From: Nymphaea colorata
Taxonomy: Eukaryota > Streptophyta > Magnoliopsida > Nymphaeales > Nymphaeaceae
Direction: 5' to 3'
Assembly (NCBI RefSeq): GCF_008831285.2
Contig: NC_045140.1
Location: 9,542,505 to 9,606,504, forward strand
DNA: 64,000 nucleotides
Both the position numbers and the translations under genes were made by a program. This document shows, in pieces, positions 1 to 12,060 of this stretch. How positions within the stretch are numbered: position 1 is the stretch's first letter; the number at the start of each line of letters is the position of its first letter. Under the pieces are notes generated by a model. It was not told the DNA's origin and did no database searches. It saw only the letters and a list, made by a program, of their open reading frames with translations.

Positions 1-1742
1 GGTGAGTGAAAAGGCTTGAAAAATTATCGAGCTTAATGGCAGATCTAATCCACTTGTCCGTTGAAGAGAAACTAACCATGTCACCTTCTTTGGGTATTTC
101 TAAACAAACTGTTTTACAAGATTTGTGCTTTGAGGTTGAGAAAATTGCGGATATGATATCCTTGACTGGGACAACTTATCCGCTTCTAAGTGGGGTCTTA
201 AAATGCAGTCAATATGGTAGAAACATTACCAATAATTAATTGCCAGTGATCCATGCCAAATCCGTGATATAATTACAGATATTCTCTTATGATTTGACCC
301 ATCAAACTCAGAGTTTATAGTTTGTACAGATCAATGGTGGTCCATAACCATTACAGGTCTGCTTACACATTAAAAGTGCATTCCTTAATTTTCTCTGAAT
401 TAAACGGAGAACAAATTGAAATAATGAACTGTCCCATGGACAGATTTATTGAATCCGTCTACTGAATCTGATCCAACCAACAAAGCTCCCAGCCATATTT
501 ACTGTCACAAATCAAGAGGGGTATGATCTAGGCGAAACCAATTAATGTTTGACATGCATATCCGGATCCAATTGGCATATATTTCCCTTATCTCAAAGGG
601 ACCTGACATCAGCAAGGAGTATTAGCTCTATGTCACAGAATTTCCGTCTTCGATTTTTTAAAAGAGAAATTTCAAGTTTGTAATGCTTCCTTTTCGTTTT
701 GTACTTTAATTAATCCAGTACACTTATACTTTTGAAAATGTCATAATGATGCCTCGTATTCCTGAATATTAATTAATCCATGTACGTTGCTAAAACTGGT
801 GTAGAATACCACCTTAGTACTTCTTTCCTTATTTTATTAAATTTTGACTTATTCAATTCTGTCGAGGCATCAGATTAAAGACAGTGGTTGAGATTTTGAA
901 GTCCAAGATTAAGATCAAGAGGTTCACAACGAGGGTACTGTCTCGTTGTTGGAAAGTGTTTTGTCTGAAAATCTAGCTGAAAAAACCATAAAAGAGAGAA
1001 AATGAAAGACAGAAGTGTTTTATCTGCATTGACATGCAAGGGCAACAAAAAAGTACTATGAGTGAATGAGATCGAGCAGGAGCATTAGTTCTATGGTTGT
1101 GCAGGTGCATGGTATTGATTTATTGTATATTGATCATTCTGACTTGATCATTTAATGGCTGTTAAATGCTGGGACGTGCCTTGCAAATTTAGGGAAGCAC
1201 CCATAAAGCTGGCGCCTGACCAGAGTTCACCCTGGGCCAATTTAAGAAGGGGTAGTAAATGGGTACTCTCTTAAAGTTTCAGCTTACTTATCAGCATACC
1301 CTCGAACCAAGCAGTCAAAAGGGCCATTGATTACCATTATCACATCCCCCGTCCATATTAGTATTTTGTGTAGGGCGTTTGTATTTATCCTGTACTTAAA
1401 TATGGCACAAAGGGGCTTCTGTTTTATGTTTGAAAATCAATCTTATATATGGGTAAGTCAAGTTGGTGCGAGAGCATGATTTCTCCAAATATATAACAGC
1501 AAGTCCATCTAGGAACTACACGTATCAGACACTAGCAAAGCTAGGAATTTTTTCTGGCGGAGGCACACATTCAATACCTTTAATTTCTTTGGCCAGTGGT
1601 GTCAGATCCCACATGCACTTTTGTATGTTGAAGATTAGGTGTGTATATATAGGAAATTAGATTGCTTAAAAATTTCAACTTTTTATCAGGTATTCGGTAT
1701 CTCGTTCATCATGAACAAAACACATTCTTGGTGACTTAATTT
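1..1742. other. non-coding stretch, no recognised gene
   Basis: Mostly AT-rich sequence without a gene I can name. An open frame at 6-239 on the plus strand (77 codons) could be a piece of an exon, because the window opens on a splice-donor-like GGTGAGTG, but I do not recognise the protein. No transposon ends or repeats stand out between 240 and 1742. Confidence 0.4.
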
Positions 1743-2007
1743 GAATTATCTAACTTGTTGCCCCAAGAGGCAAGCGGTCCCATAAAAGGCACGTTGGTTC
1801 GATTCTCTTGACTGCTATTCTGGTAGACTGTAAATGGTGGATCACAACACTCTAATTGATGTTATCATACCTCACCTAAGTTCAGACTCGACCCAAGACC
1901 CTATGGGTAAGGGAATGCAGGAAGGGGGTGGATGGATGGGCTTCACGCGTCTTTTCTGTGCTGCGGTTTGTTAACGTCCTGCTCACATGGAATTATCTAA
2001 CCTGTTG
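1743..2007 (+). mobile_element. short retroposed insert, SINE-like, with 18-bp target duplication
   Basis: The 18 bases at 1743-1760 recur at 1990-2007 with one mismatch and enclose a 229-bp insert (1761-1989). A long, near-perfect flanking direct repeat is the mark of target-primed reverse transcription. Inside, 1796-1806 (GGTTCGATTCT) matches a tRNA-type pol III box B, as in tRNA-derived plant SINEs. Box B lies only about 35 bases from the left edge, so the tRNA-like head would be incomplete, and there is no A-tail. The retroposition signature is seen directly; assignment to a SINE family is inference. Confidence 0.45.
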
Positions 2008-2146
2008 TTTGTAATTCAATACTTAAAAAAAGACACTTGTCATGCTTACTAAGCTACTTTCAACTTCTAGAGTATTAGCTTGCAAACCATGCAGCCATTT
2101 GCCGAATTAGATATCCTAACAAGCATTTTATGAAGCACAAAGAATG

Positions 2147-2634
2147 TAGAGATGTCAATAAACTTTATTTGTATAAAGACCAAACTGCTTCAAAAAGTAT
2201 GGATAAGAAAAAGAAACTAACCTTCAATTAATCAAATGTGTTTCACTTGGATTTAAAAAGTGACATTTGGCAGGAGTTGGATTTGGATTTGGATTCAGTT
2301 TTAAATATATGATCGTATTTGGATTTACATTCACATTAGGATCAAATTCTATATTATTTAAATATCCTATAACCAAAATCCACATGTTTGCAAGTTTGGT
2401 ATTCAATATATCACAATGCAACTTGGATTTGGTTGTGTATTTAAAAGTTAGATTAACCTAGATTAAAATGTGAAAATAAAAGCTGAATTTGGATCCGATT
2501 TTGATTGTGAACTAAAAAAATTTGATATAGAATTTTCTTTCATTTAGATTTATATTTGAATTTGAATATTCAATGATGATCTGCAGATCTAGTAAAGGTG
2601 TATTTGATTAGAATTTGATCTGTAGACATTCCTA
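2147..2634. repeat. AT-rich hAT-like non-autonomous element, copy 1
   Basis: Begins TAGAGATGTCAA and ends in the approximate inverse (AGACATTCCTA). The interior is a degenerate series of GGATTTGGATTT-like hexamers. The termini and interior resemble the better-defined copy at 5384-5931. I see no clear 8-bp target duplication here, so the borders are approximate. Confidence 0.4.
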
Positions 2635-3195
2635 AATACAAAATTCGTAAAAGAAAATATGTCCCGTCAAAAATTCACTTATATGAGTAGACAAACCATG
2701 TGATATATGGCTAGCTGATATGTGTAAGCGTCAAATATGATCCTGTTGATGTTTTGGTTCCGTTCGATAAGGAAGGATTGACCGTTGGTTTTTATTTTCG
2801 GTAAAAGCACATAGTTTTATAACATTTGCACGTATACTTAGACGCTTTGGAAAACAAACTTTCAGGATTTTTGAGATGCAATATTTCAGTACCTTTTGTA
2901 CATGTTGGTAGGCTAATGGGTCCGTCCAATTTCATTTCCTGAGTAGCTTTTCATGCCCTTTTTTCTCTTTCCCATATGTTCTTTTTTATCATTTCCTTTA
3001 AACCACAGTAATCTTTACAAATCTTAGGATTGGTGGATTAGATGGAAGAAAAAGAGACTAGATATCCTTTTGTAACTGTTTATATGTATATATATACATA
3101 TATATATGAGAGAGAGAGAGAGAGAGATACATTATAGTTTTCCTTTGCCCTTGGGTTCAATTTTAAGCTGGATAAGAGGGCTGGGAAAAAAGGAG

Positions 3196-3242
<47 letters not shown>

Positions 3243-4946
3243 ATGTATATAAGCAAACTTGCAACTCCCTACTTTTCAATTCTTTTCTTCCCAGCACTCA
3301 CTGCAAATTGAACCCCAGGGTAAAAGCAAACTTTCAACTCCAATATATATATATATATATATAAGCAAACTTGCAACTCCCTACTTTTCAATTCTTTTCT
3401 TCCCAGCACTCACTGCAAATTGAACCCCAGGGTAAAAGCAAACTTTCAACTCTAATATATATATATAATCCTCCAGTCATCTTGAACTCCATCCAATCAC
3501 AGCTGTTTGTTGCAATGCGTCGGTCGGATGTGATGAAACACAACGCGTGACGCATTTCGGGTAGTGTGTAGTAGAACGATTACTCTACAAACCCAGATGG
3601 AGAAATCTTCAAATAAATATATATATATATAATATGGTTACGGTGCATTACGATGACTACCATGCTAACAATGCCACCATAAGCTGTGATGTTACTTTTA
3701 TTGAATAAGGAGAGCTAAATCCCAAATTTGAATGCCTTAGTTTTTATGTTGACTCTATCAACTTGGATCTAATATCATTTATTTTTTTGCTGTTTTATTC
3801 AGCACCTCAATGCTCAAGAATTTAGGGGCCACCAATTTGTTGCCACGATATTGATGGATCCTATTTTATCATGCCCAGCTAGTTAACATAATGATCAAAG
3901 AAACTGGTCAAATTCTAGATATTAAAAATCCATATCCACAGCCATTTGATTGAATTTGAGAATAATTAGGTGGTTAGGCAAAGTCATATTTTGGCAGCTT
4001 GAGAATAATCTAATGGGATTTCTCGCATACAGCTTGCATGGCTGAATGACTCGTTTGAAAGGTAATAGTTGACAACTAGCATTTCTTTCACGTATGTAGC
4101 TTTTAATTGACAAGCGGTAAATTATCATGACAATTTGATTAGAGGCACATAATAGTTCTCATATTCTACTACCAAGACCTACACGAAATATATATAAGAA
4201 ATGAGTTACACTAGCTTCGTTTCAGACTATAGTTTTTGCCAACATCTTTTTCCTTAATCTACGAATCTTAAGTGGCAGGATAATTAAGGAAAAAAATGAA
4301 GGACAGAAAACAAGAAGCAGCATAAAAGTAACGGAAAAAGTTGGCATGAAAAATCCTAATTTCAATATAAGACTACTTCAGTCTATTCTTCATATATATA
4401 TATATATAAAAGACTACTTCAGCATATTCTTCATGCATGTATATATATATATAGGAGATGAACTTCTCTGGCCATCTTGAGCTCTGACTGATCACGGCCA
4501 CCCGATGCAATGTATTGGGCAGATGTGATTAGACATACCATGATGCATATATACAAAGACATACACATAGGATTTGAGGATTTCTCTGTTTGGGTTTGGA
4601 ATGATAAATCCTTTGGCTTCTAACAGTATAATGCTCGATCCAATGTGCCAGCCAGTTTGTTTAATTTTGCCCACTCCATATAGTAGCTGTGATTGAACGG
4701 AGCTCAAGATGACCAGAGGATTTCAACTCTTCCTACACATATATATATATATATATAGAGAGAGAGATCAGCCAGCTACCTTTATGGCAGGATTGTTATT
4801 TTTTATTTCATGTCGCTAAAAACAGTCACAAAAATCATAAAAAGAATAGTTACGACAGCTAGGCCATGGTTTTCCGTAATAGAATACACCTTTTGCAATG
4901 GGTTTTAGCCACACAAATTAAAAAACATAACCATCCGGCCACAAAG

Positions 4947-4989
<43 letters not shown>

Positions 4990-5383
4990 TATATATATAT
5001 TGTGTGTCTCATCTAGTGCTATTTATAAAATTTAAACTTACTCGAGTAAGTTCAGAGCGACTCATGGTCCCTTTGCTTGATATTAGACCTGCAAATGGAA
5101 CTTCGCATCAGGTTGATTGAAGCATCTGGTTGAGGTGGAAGCAATGGAGAGGAGGGAACGAGGCAATGTAAAGCCCGGCTGATTGCAGCGATGATAGTCA
5201 GCAGAGTCTCTAATAAACTTGATCATGTTTGGTTTGGTGTTTGCAATGTACTTGAAACTCCCGTGTTTTTGTAAGTACTTTCTGGTTACGCTGGTTCAGT
5301 TAGATCTGTTATGGCTTTCTTCTGTGAGATGCACGTGAAATGTTAAATTCTTGAAGACAAAGTTTGAAAGCCTAACCTACGGC
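2635..5383. other. non-coding AT-rich stretch with microsatellites
   Basis: No gene seen. It holds a (TA)n/(GA)n tract at 3081-3126, an uninterrupted (AT)20 at 3199-3238, a 112-bp tandem duplication at 3251-3465, short (TA)n runs near 3613, 4393, 4440 and 4739, and a long (TA)n at 4950-5000. Confidence 0.6.
3251..3465. repeat. 112-bp tandem duplication
   Basis: The segment beginning AAGCAAACTTGCAACTCC at 3251 starts again at 3363 and runs to about 3465 with hardly any mismatch. Each copy is preceded and followed by (TA)n, so slippage or unequal exchange at the dinucleotide tracts is the likely origin. Confidence 0.8.
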
Positions 5384-5931
5384 TAAGGATGTCAAAGGAT
5401 TGAATTCGTATAAGAGATCTGACCAAATTACTTCTCGGATTAAGGAACAAAGATTAAATCAAACAGCTGGATTCATATTCGGATTCGAATTCTGTTCTAA
5501 ATATCCTTTATCAAATATTCAAATATTTTGAAAGTCAGTTGTTAACGTTTCATAATGAGATTTGACCAAATTACCTCTCGGACAAGGAAACGAGGATTGA
5601 ATCAAACTGCTCATTCAAATTCGGATTTGAATTCAGTTCTAAATATCCTTTATCAAATATTAAAATCATTTGAATGTCATTTGTTAACATATCATAATGC
5701 TGTTCATGTTTGTTTGTGTATTTAAAAGTCGGACTTAGATACTGATGTGAATCTAAAAATCAGCTTCTAAAAATCAGCTTTGGAAAGGATTCGGAATGTA
5801 AATTTAAAAATTGGTTTCTAATATGGTATTGGACTTTTCTTCCTTTGTATTTGAATTTGAAAATGTGAACATGCAAACAGGATATATACCGCAGTCGCAT
5901 CCAAATCAAATTTGATTGATTGACATCTCCA
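5384..5931. mobile_element. AT-rich hAT-like non-autonomous element, copy 2
   Basis: The left end TAAGGATGTCAA and the inverted right end TGGAGATGTCAA form short terminal inverted repeats. The flanking octamers CCTACGGC (5376-5383) and CCTACAGC (5932-5939) match at 7 of 8 positions, as expected for an old hAT 8-bp target duplication. The interior contains two roughly 140-bp tandem copies, each starting with a GATCTGACCAAATTA-like segment (about 5419 and 5561). No coding capacity. It is related to copies at 2147-2634 and near 53700-54122. Confidence 0.55.
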
Positions 5932-5939
5932 CCTACAGC

Positions 5940-6784
5940 TAGTCGAGAGGAATGATCTTTAGTTGCCATTTATAAATAAAACCCGCAACTCCATAAAGGA
6001 AACAAAGAAAAGGGCCAAGAGCTATCGTTATGTGAAGGTAATCTGATAGCTTGTTTTATAAAAATCAATGGTGTACATCTATTTCATACAGCTTTTTGCC
6101 GACGTATATATTCGACCGCAGTAGCAGGAGCCAAATCTACTTCAGGGTAGATACTTGACTCGTCCAAGCTGAAGCTGGTGATGCACCATACTGGTGTAAC
6201 AATTTTTAGTGTATCAGTATAGCTAATGACAAGAGTATTTCCGGTTAATGAAAAAAGAAAATTTTTTGTGAGGAAAAAAAATTTTTTAAAAAATAAAAAG
6301 ACTGAAAAGGACATTTCTTTTATAATAATGACAAAAATGTTCCCCCTTCCCTTTTGGCATAGATGGATTGTGTGCACCTAACACTCTGTTCGAAGCAGGC
6401 TCAGTGTCTATAATGTGTTAGTATAGGAAATTCGGAGGCACATCTATTTCCTAGGTGGGTCCAAATACGTCAAGACAGGTGGCATTTTATGTTTTGTCTG
6501 TAAATAGTTGTACATTATTGGACCAGTGGTGTCTAGATTTAGGCTTCTGCTCATCCAAATAGTTGGGCCATTCATTTAGCAAGGCCAAACACCCACTTTA
6601 CAGTGCGCTTACTCGTAAGCGACAGATATTTTTCACCTTTTAAATTTTGGCTTAGCCCAAGCATTCAATTTCTCACTATTCATTTCTGGTGCAAGACTGC
6701 TGGGACACTCCCCTCTTTTTTTGTTTCTCCATCAAAGAATGAAGAACTCACTAGTGATATATATACACATATATATATATACAC

Positions 6785-6879
<95 letters not shown>

Positions 6880-8087
6880 CAAATCTGTTAGATGGTTGTT
6901 TTCAGATCAATAAAAATAAAAAATATATAGTTAAATTCAGTCACCACATGGCATTACAGGTGACGGTGGTGCAGATTCATGGAACTTTAAGAAATAATTC
7001 TCACTATAAGCGACAAATAAAAAAAACTAGTATTAAAACATAATACGTCAAACATTTTGGGAAATAGCAAATTTGATTTTTGGACGGCATGGTTGGCTCC
7101 TCTACACTATAATATGGTGGGGTTTTGTAGAGTTTCAGTTTACATCATCCTTAGAGTTCTGCTCCATGTAACATCATATAACAAGTTTTTCTATTTCATT
7201 TTTAGAGAAAACAAACAAGAACGAAAACTGTTGAGAACTTGAGGAAACATGCCTGCCTTTTATTGGTATGTATTAAAAAAAAAGACATGCTAAAAGTTTC
7301 GGTGCAACCCTGGTTTAGATAGGGCTCCCTAACCCATTCATTGATCAAAAAATGAAAGAATGACAAAGAACCAAATTAAAAGCATGGGATATCAAAACTA
7401 TCCTCATGTCTAGGGTAATTCACCCTAGTGAGAGGGAACCCCCTCCAATTCCACCCAGCAGTACATTGAACATTAGAATAGAGCAATCTTATCACTTTTG
7501 AAGTAGGATTGCATGCTGCACCTGAAACCTATTCCAGTGATCTGCTATCGCTGAAACTCCAATGTCTCCCTTCCATACAACTTCTGAACTCCAGACAAAA
7601 ACCTTCTCTATTTTGAAGGTGCACCTATCAGAATTATCTTCTCAAATGGATACGAAACAATTCCCCCATGGCCTCGAGCAGATCATTAGCCTTCCATCTC
7701 TCCTTCTCTTTCTGAATCGTACTGCAGGTAGCTTGACACCCAATTGTCTGTGCTCCAACACATAGACTAGGCCTTCTCTTCATTTCAGACAAATTATCCA
7801 TATAATAATCTCTATGTCTCCGAAAGATGGCCACGGCCGGTGTAGCTTTACACCCAACAGTAGCTATAGTTTGATCACCTCCTCGTTTCCCATACCCAAG
7901 GAGCTAAGACTAAGATATTGTTAACATGAATCCAAATTGAACCACATATATCTCTTCTATCTTCTTCTCCTCATGGACAATAGTATTTTGGAGTTTCAAG
8001 ATATTCTAGAAAATAAGTGGTAATATTAGTCTCCAGGTTTTTCTCATCCATTTATTCAAGAAGGCCCCCTCTTCCCCATACAACTGT
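5940..8087. other. non-coding stretch with a compound microsatellite
   Basis: No gene recognised. A long compound tract at 6757-6876 runs (TA)n, then (GT)n, then (GA)n without interruption. Open frames around 7562-7834 are short and match nothing I know. Confidence 0.5.
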
Positions 8088-8260
8088 TGCTAGAGTAAAA
8101 ACTAGAGAAAGACGACGAAAGTGGCACACACAATTAAAGAGGTTTGATTGACTAAAGTTATCACCTACAACCTCTAAAATTTTCTTACACTCAATTGCCT
8201 CATGTGAGTTGAGAGGTTTCCTTAGGCGAAAGACCATAGGTGGATAATGATGAGCCATAA
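8088..8260 (-). repeat. LTR-like fragment, copy A
   Basis: Read on the minus strand, this segment ends in a TTTACTCTAGCA-like tail and aligns, with many differences, to the segment at 14358-14600, which ends TTTACTCTAACA. Shared blocks include an ACTCACNTGA-like core and a GTGTGTGC block. This could be a remnant of one LTR of a minus-strand Copia-type element. Divergence is high and I cannot place the other border. Confidence 0.35.
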
Positions 8261-9772
8261 GACAGGATTACTTGAGAGGACTGTGCCCATAAAAAATCTC
8301 TTAGCCACCCCATTATAATAACTCTGTGCAAAGTCCCACCCCTTCTTCTCCCCCTCGCCACCGATATGAGTTACTTATACTACCCCAAACATCTGACTGC
8401 ATCTTCCAGCTGAAACGGAAAATAACCACTGAAATCACATCATACATCCAGAATAAACCTAGCAAGGCATGATCCCAGGCAAAGACTTGGCATGTTCCCC
8501 CTCTTCCAGGTCCATCACAAGGGAAATGAAAACCAAGATTTGCATTATCAGGTATCAAATGAGAACTGTGGGCAAAAAGTACACCTTTAAGTAATATCAA
8601 TATAGTTACATGGATCATAAATGCATGAATGTGATGTACCAAAAAATCTGTGGTTCCTTGTGGAATAGATACAAAGCTACTTTGCTACCTACTACTACTA
8701 AATCACCACCCCCAAGTCCAGCTTGTATCACTGTTGCACCAGGAGCTGTTGCGCTAGGTGCTAAAGCATGAATGTTTTGTATCCATTGAGCAAAGATTGG
8801 TTGTAATTGTATAGCAGTATTTGAAAACATATCTTAGGGATGCCCCAAAGAACTCATGGTATCATTATGAATATACAAGCCAAAACTGTGAAAGCCTAGA
8901 AATATACACCCCCAGTTAAGATGTGATATGATTGCATCTCGGTGCCTAAGGACATGATCTAATGGATCACTGTATCGAGTAGTTGAATTATAGACTCTTA
9001 CCATATAAATTGTTGCATCTGTAGCAGCACCAACTATCAGAAATCCACCAATCCACATGTGATGCATGAACAATGAAAGTTGTCCGCTGTCCACCATCTG
9101 TCGTCGAAGCCGTCTGCAGTCGCTTGAGCTGCACGGCGTCCGTTGTCCATCATCCACCTGAGCTGCATGGCGTCTGCTGTTCGTCATCCACTTATGCTGC
9201 ATAGCGTCCACTGTGCACCATCCGGTGTCGAAGCCATCCACTGTCTGCTCATTCCCTGTCTGCTCATTCCCGTTGCCCTCAGCTGCAATCGCTGCCGCTA
9301 GGACTCTTCCACCGAACACCTAAGCCTTTGATCTCACTCGAGCTGCCTGCCACCTTCGCCTGAGCGACCGTCACCCGAGCTGCTTGTCGCCTTCACCTGA
9401 GCAACCGCCTTTGTCTAAGCAGCAGTTGCTGCCATCACCTGAGTAGTAGACACTGTAGCCCGAGCCTTCGCTTGAAACTACTGCATCCTCCGAGCCATCG
9501 CCTGACCCCTCTATAGTCACCTGCATAGTCTCTCGCTCGAGCCTTGTGCAGCTGCTATTGCCTGCCAACCTCCCACCTGGGCCTTCTGCGCAGTTGTGTG
9601 GCCTCTTGCTCTACCCTTCTGCGTAACTTTCGTCATCTGCAATTACCTTCTTACCTGAACCTTCTGTGCAGCTGTTGTCTATTCAGTCATTGCATCAGGT
9701 ACCTCTTGTGCTACCGCTGCCTGTCACAGGCATGCGCTCTTGGATTCTTGATTGCTAAGTTACTATATTGTG
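8261..9772. other. non-coding stretch with degenerate short repeats
   Basis: No gene recognised. From about 9080 to 9750 the DNA is a degenerate series of short related units (GAGCTGC, CGTCCACTGTCC and CACCTGAGC-like words). These give spurious open frames on both strands, including a 161-codon one at 8834-9319 (minus). This may be the untranslated leader or LTR of the Copia relic that begins at 9773, but no primer-binding site is recognisable. Confidence 0.4.
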
Positions 9773-12060
9773 ATGGCAGAATCAGATTCATCAGGTGTTA
9801 GTACTGATCATATAGATGTTGGGGTCTCTAAAATTAAAAATATTCCAGTTCAAGTCACTATTATTAGACTTATCAAGGATAATTACAAGCGTTGGTCTGC
9901 TGCCATTATTATGGGAATCACATGTCATGGACGGATTGCCTATATATCAATGGAAGAAAGGTTGAACCACATGAAACTAATCCAACATGAGACACATGGT
10001 TCCTTGAGGATAATCAAGTTAAGACTTGGATGGTCAATTTTGTGTCTTCGGATTTTAAACCTCTTATTCTTCGTAAGAAAACTACTCGTGACATGTGGAT
10101 GATCTTAAAGCAAATGTATAGTCAAAAGAAAAAAGGATGTTCATGTGTATCAGTTGATAAAAGATATATATGCTCTATGGCAAGGGGACTGGTCCGTTGC
10201 TGATTTTTATGCTGCCTTGAAGTCTAAGTGGGAACAATTAGACTATTATACTGATGATGTTTGGAGCTGTCCTCAAGACCAGACTTTATACTGGACCAAT
10301 GAATGGAAGAATAGGATGTTTGTGTTCCTAGGCGGCCTAAATGATGATTTTGAGGGCATAAGAAGCCAAATCTTCAATTCGAGAGATATGTTCAGCATTG
10401 AAGATGCCTACTCTCGTATTAAAGTCGAAAAGCTATGACGTCTTATAATGATAATAAAGGAAATGTCTAGTTCATCAGGTAGTGAGCGGTCTGCACTAGT
10501 TAACCATGGCCCTATGGGTTCTCTTCGTTCTTCCTGAAAATGAGCTCAATACAAGAAGACTAGTCATACTATTGAGTTTCATTAGAATCTTCACCCAGAG
10601 AAAAAAAAAATAACTACAAACAAAACTCTAGTGGGAAGAAACGTACTAATCATCAATTTTTGAGACGGTTGGAGAGAAGCCAAACATTTCAACTGATCAG
10701 ATCCACAAGCTTCGCACATACCTGAGTGGCATGAAAACATAGAATGACAAGTCATTCTATGTTGGGAAGGTCAACCAAGCTCTTGTTTTCACTTGTGAAG
10801 AAAGTAATTCTTGTGTGAGAGAATGGATTATTGACAGTGGTGCTATGCATCACATGACTGGGAATCCCATGATCTTTCATGTGATAAGCACTCTTCTCGC
10901 ATGGAGTGAGTATCCCATACTGATGGTTCCTCTATTATGGTGGCTAGAAAAGGGAGTCTCTCACTGTTGAATAAATTTTTGGTCTATAATGGACTGCATG
11001 TTCTTCACCTTCCTTTGAATTGTTTGTCTGTTAGAAAGATTATGAAAGAATTAAACTGTAAACTCTTTTTTTTTTGTTGACCGACATGTCTTGTAGAACT
11101 TGGTGACAAACTTTATCGTCTACCCATGCATGTCGCTATGGCTCTTTTGACAGTGATCAGTAGGATGAAGAGGAGGAGTCGAGAAGATCATATTCAGCTC
11201 AATATGCAGTGGCATGGGAGGCTCAGGTATCTTCCATTTGTTTTGCTTAGGCGTTTGTTTCCTTGTTTTTTTTTCTAGTATTAATATGAACTTGTTATCA
11301 TGTGAAGTTTGCCATTTGGCCGTATCTGGCATTATACCCTATCTCTGAAAGTCGTTCTAATATAGCATTTGCTTTGATACATTTCAATGTGTGGGAACCT
11401 CCTAGATTATGTTCTTGTCATGGCTTTCAGTATTTTATTACATTTATAGACGATTATTCTCTAACCACCTTTGTTTACTTGTTGAAGGATCATAGTGAAG
11501 TTCTTGGTGTCATCAAGGCTTTTATAACACTTGTAGAAACACAGTTCTGTGCTTCTGTTCAAATCTTTCATTTTGACAATGCACGTGAATATGTATGTCA
11601 CTTTGTCGATGGTTTCCTTCAGAAAAAATAGATTGATCATGAAACATACTGTAGTTATACCACACCTCCAAATGGGGATGCTGAACAAAAGAATCATCAA
11701 TTGTTGAATGTTACCCAAGCACTCTTCTTTCGACGCCAAGTCTCAAAGAAGTATTGGGGGGATGCTATGCTGACCAATGCTTATCTGATCAGTTGTATGC
11801 CTAGTCGGGTGTTAAATGGCTCTACGCCGCACTCTGTGTTAGTTGCTGGTCATTAACCTTTTTCGCTTCCACCTCATGTGTTTGGTTGTGTCTGCTTTAT
11901 TCACAATCATAACTCTACTATTATGAAACTTGAACCACAGTCCATTAAGAAAGTCTTCTTTGGGTACTCTCCTTCTAAAAAAGGAAACAAATGTCTAGGC
12001 CCTTCAACTAGTCATATTTATGTGACAAAAGACATCATGTTTTTGGAGCATACCTCCTTA
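9773..12060 (+). mobile_element. Copia retrotransposon relic: gag, protease and integrase
   Basis: A broken Copia polyprotein on the plus strand. Gag appears to start at 9773 (MAESDSSG) and continues in a second frame at 10145-10438 with the Copia-gag style DDFEGIRSQIF and FSIEDAYSRI blocks. A protease site WIIDSGAMHHMTG lies near 10822-10862 with its DSG triad kept. Integrase runs from about 11350 with TFIDDYS, VETQF and FDNAREY, then a stop at 11629, and a post-core region ending near 12060 (FGCVCF, KKVFFGYSPSKKG, DIMFLEHTS). The first catalytic Asp of integrase (usual HxDVWGP) reads Asn in HFNVWEPP. There is no reverse transcriptase or RNase H after 12060. A short repeated segment (ATGTATGAATGTATATTTG at about 12070 and 12153) may mark the deletion point. 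Several frameshifts and stops make it non-functional. Confidence 0.8.

Noticed and set aside
8834-9319. 161-codon open frame on the minus strand
   Set aside because: It runs through degenerate short repeats, its protein is made of recurring [11 protein letters not shown]-like units, and it matches no family I know.
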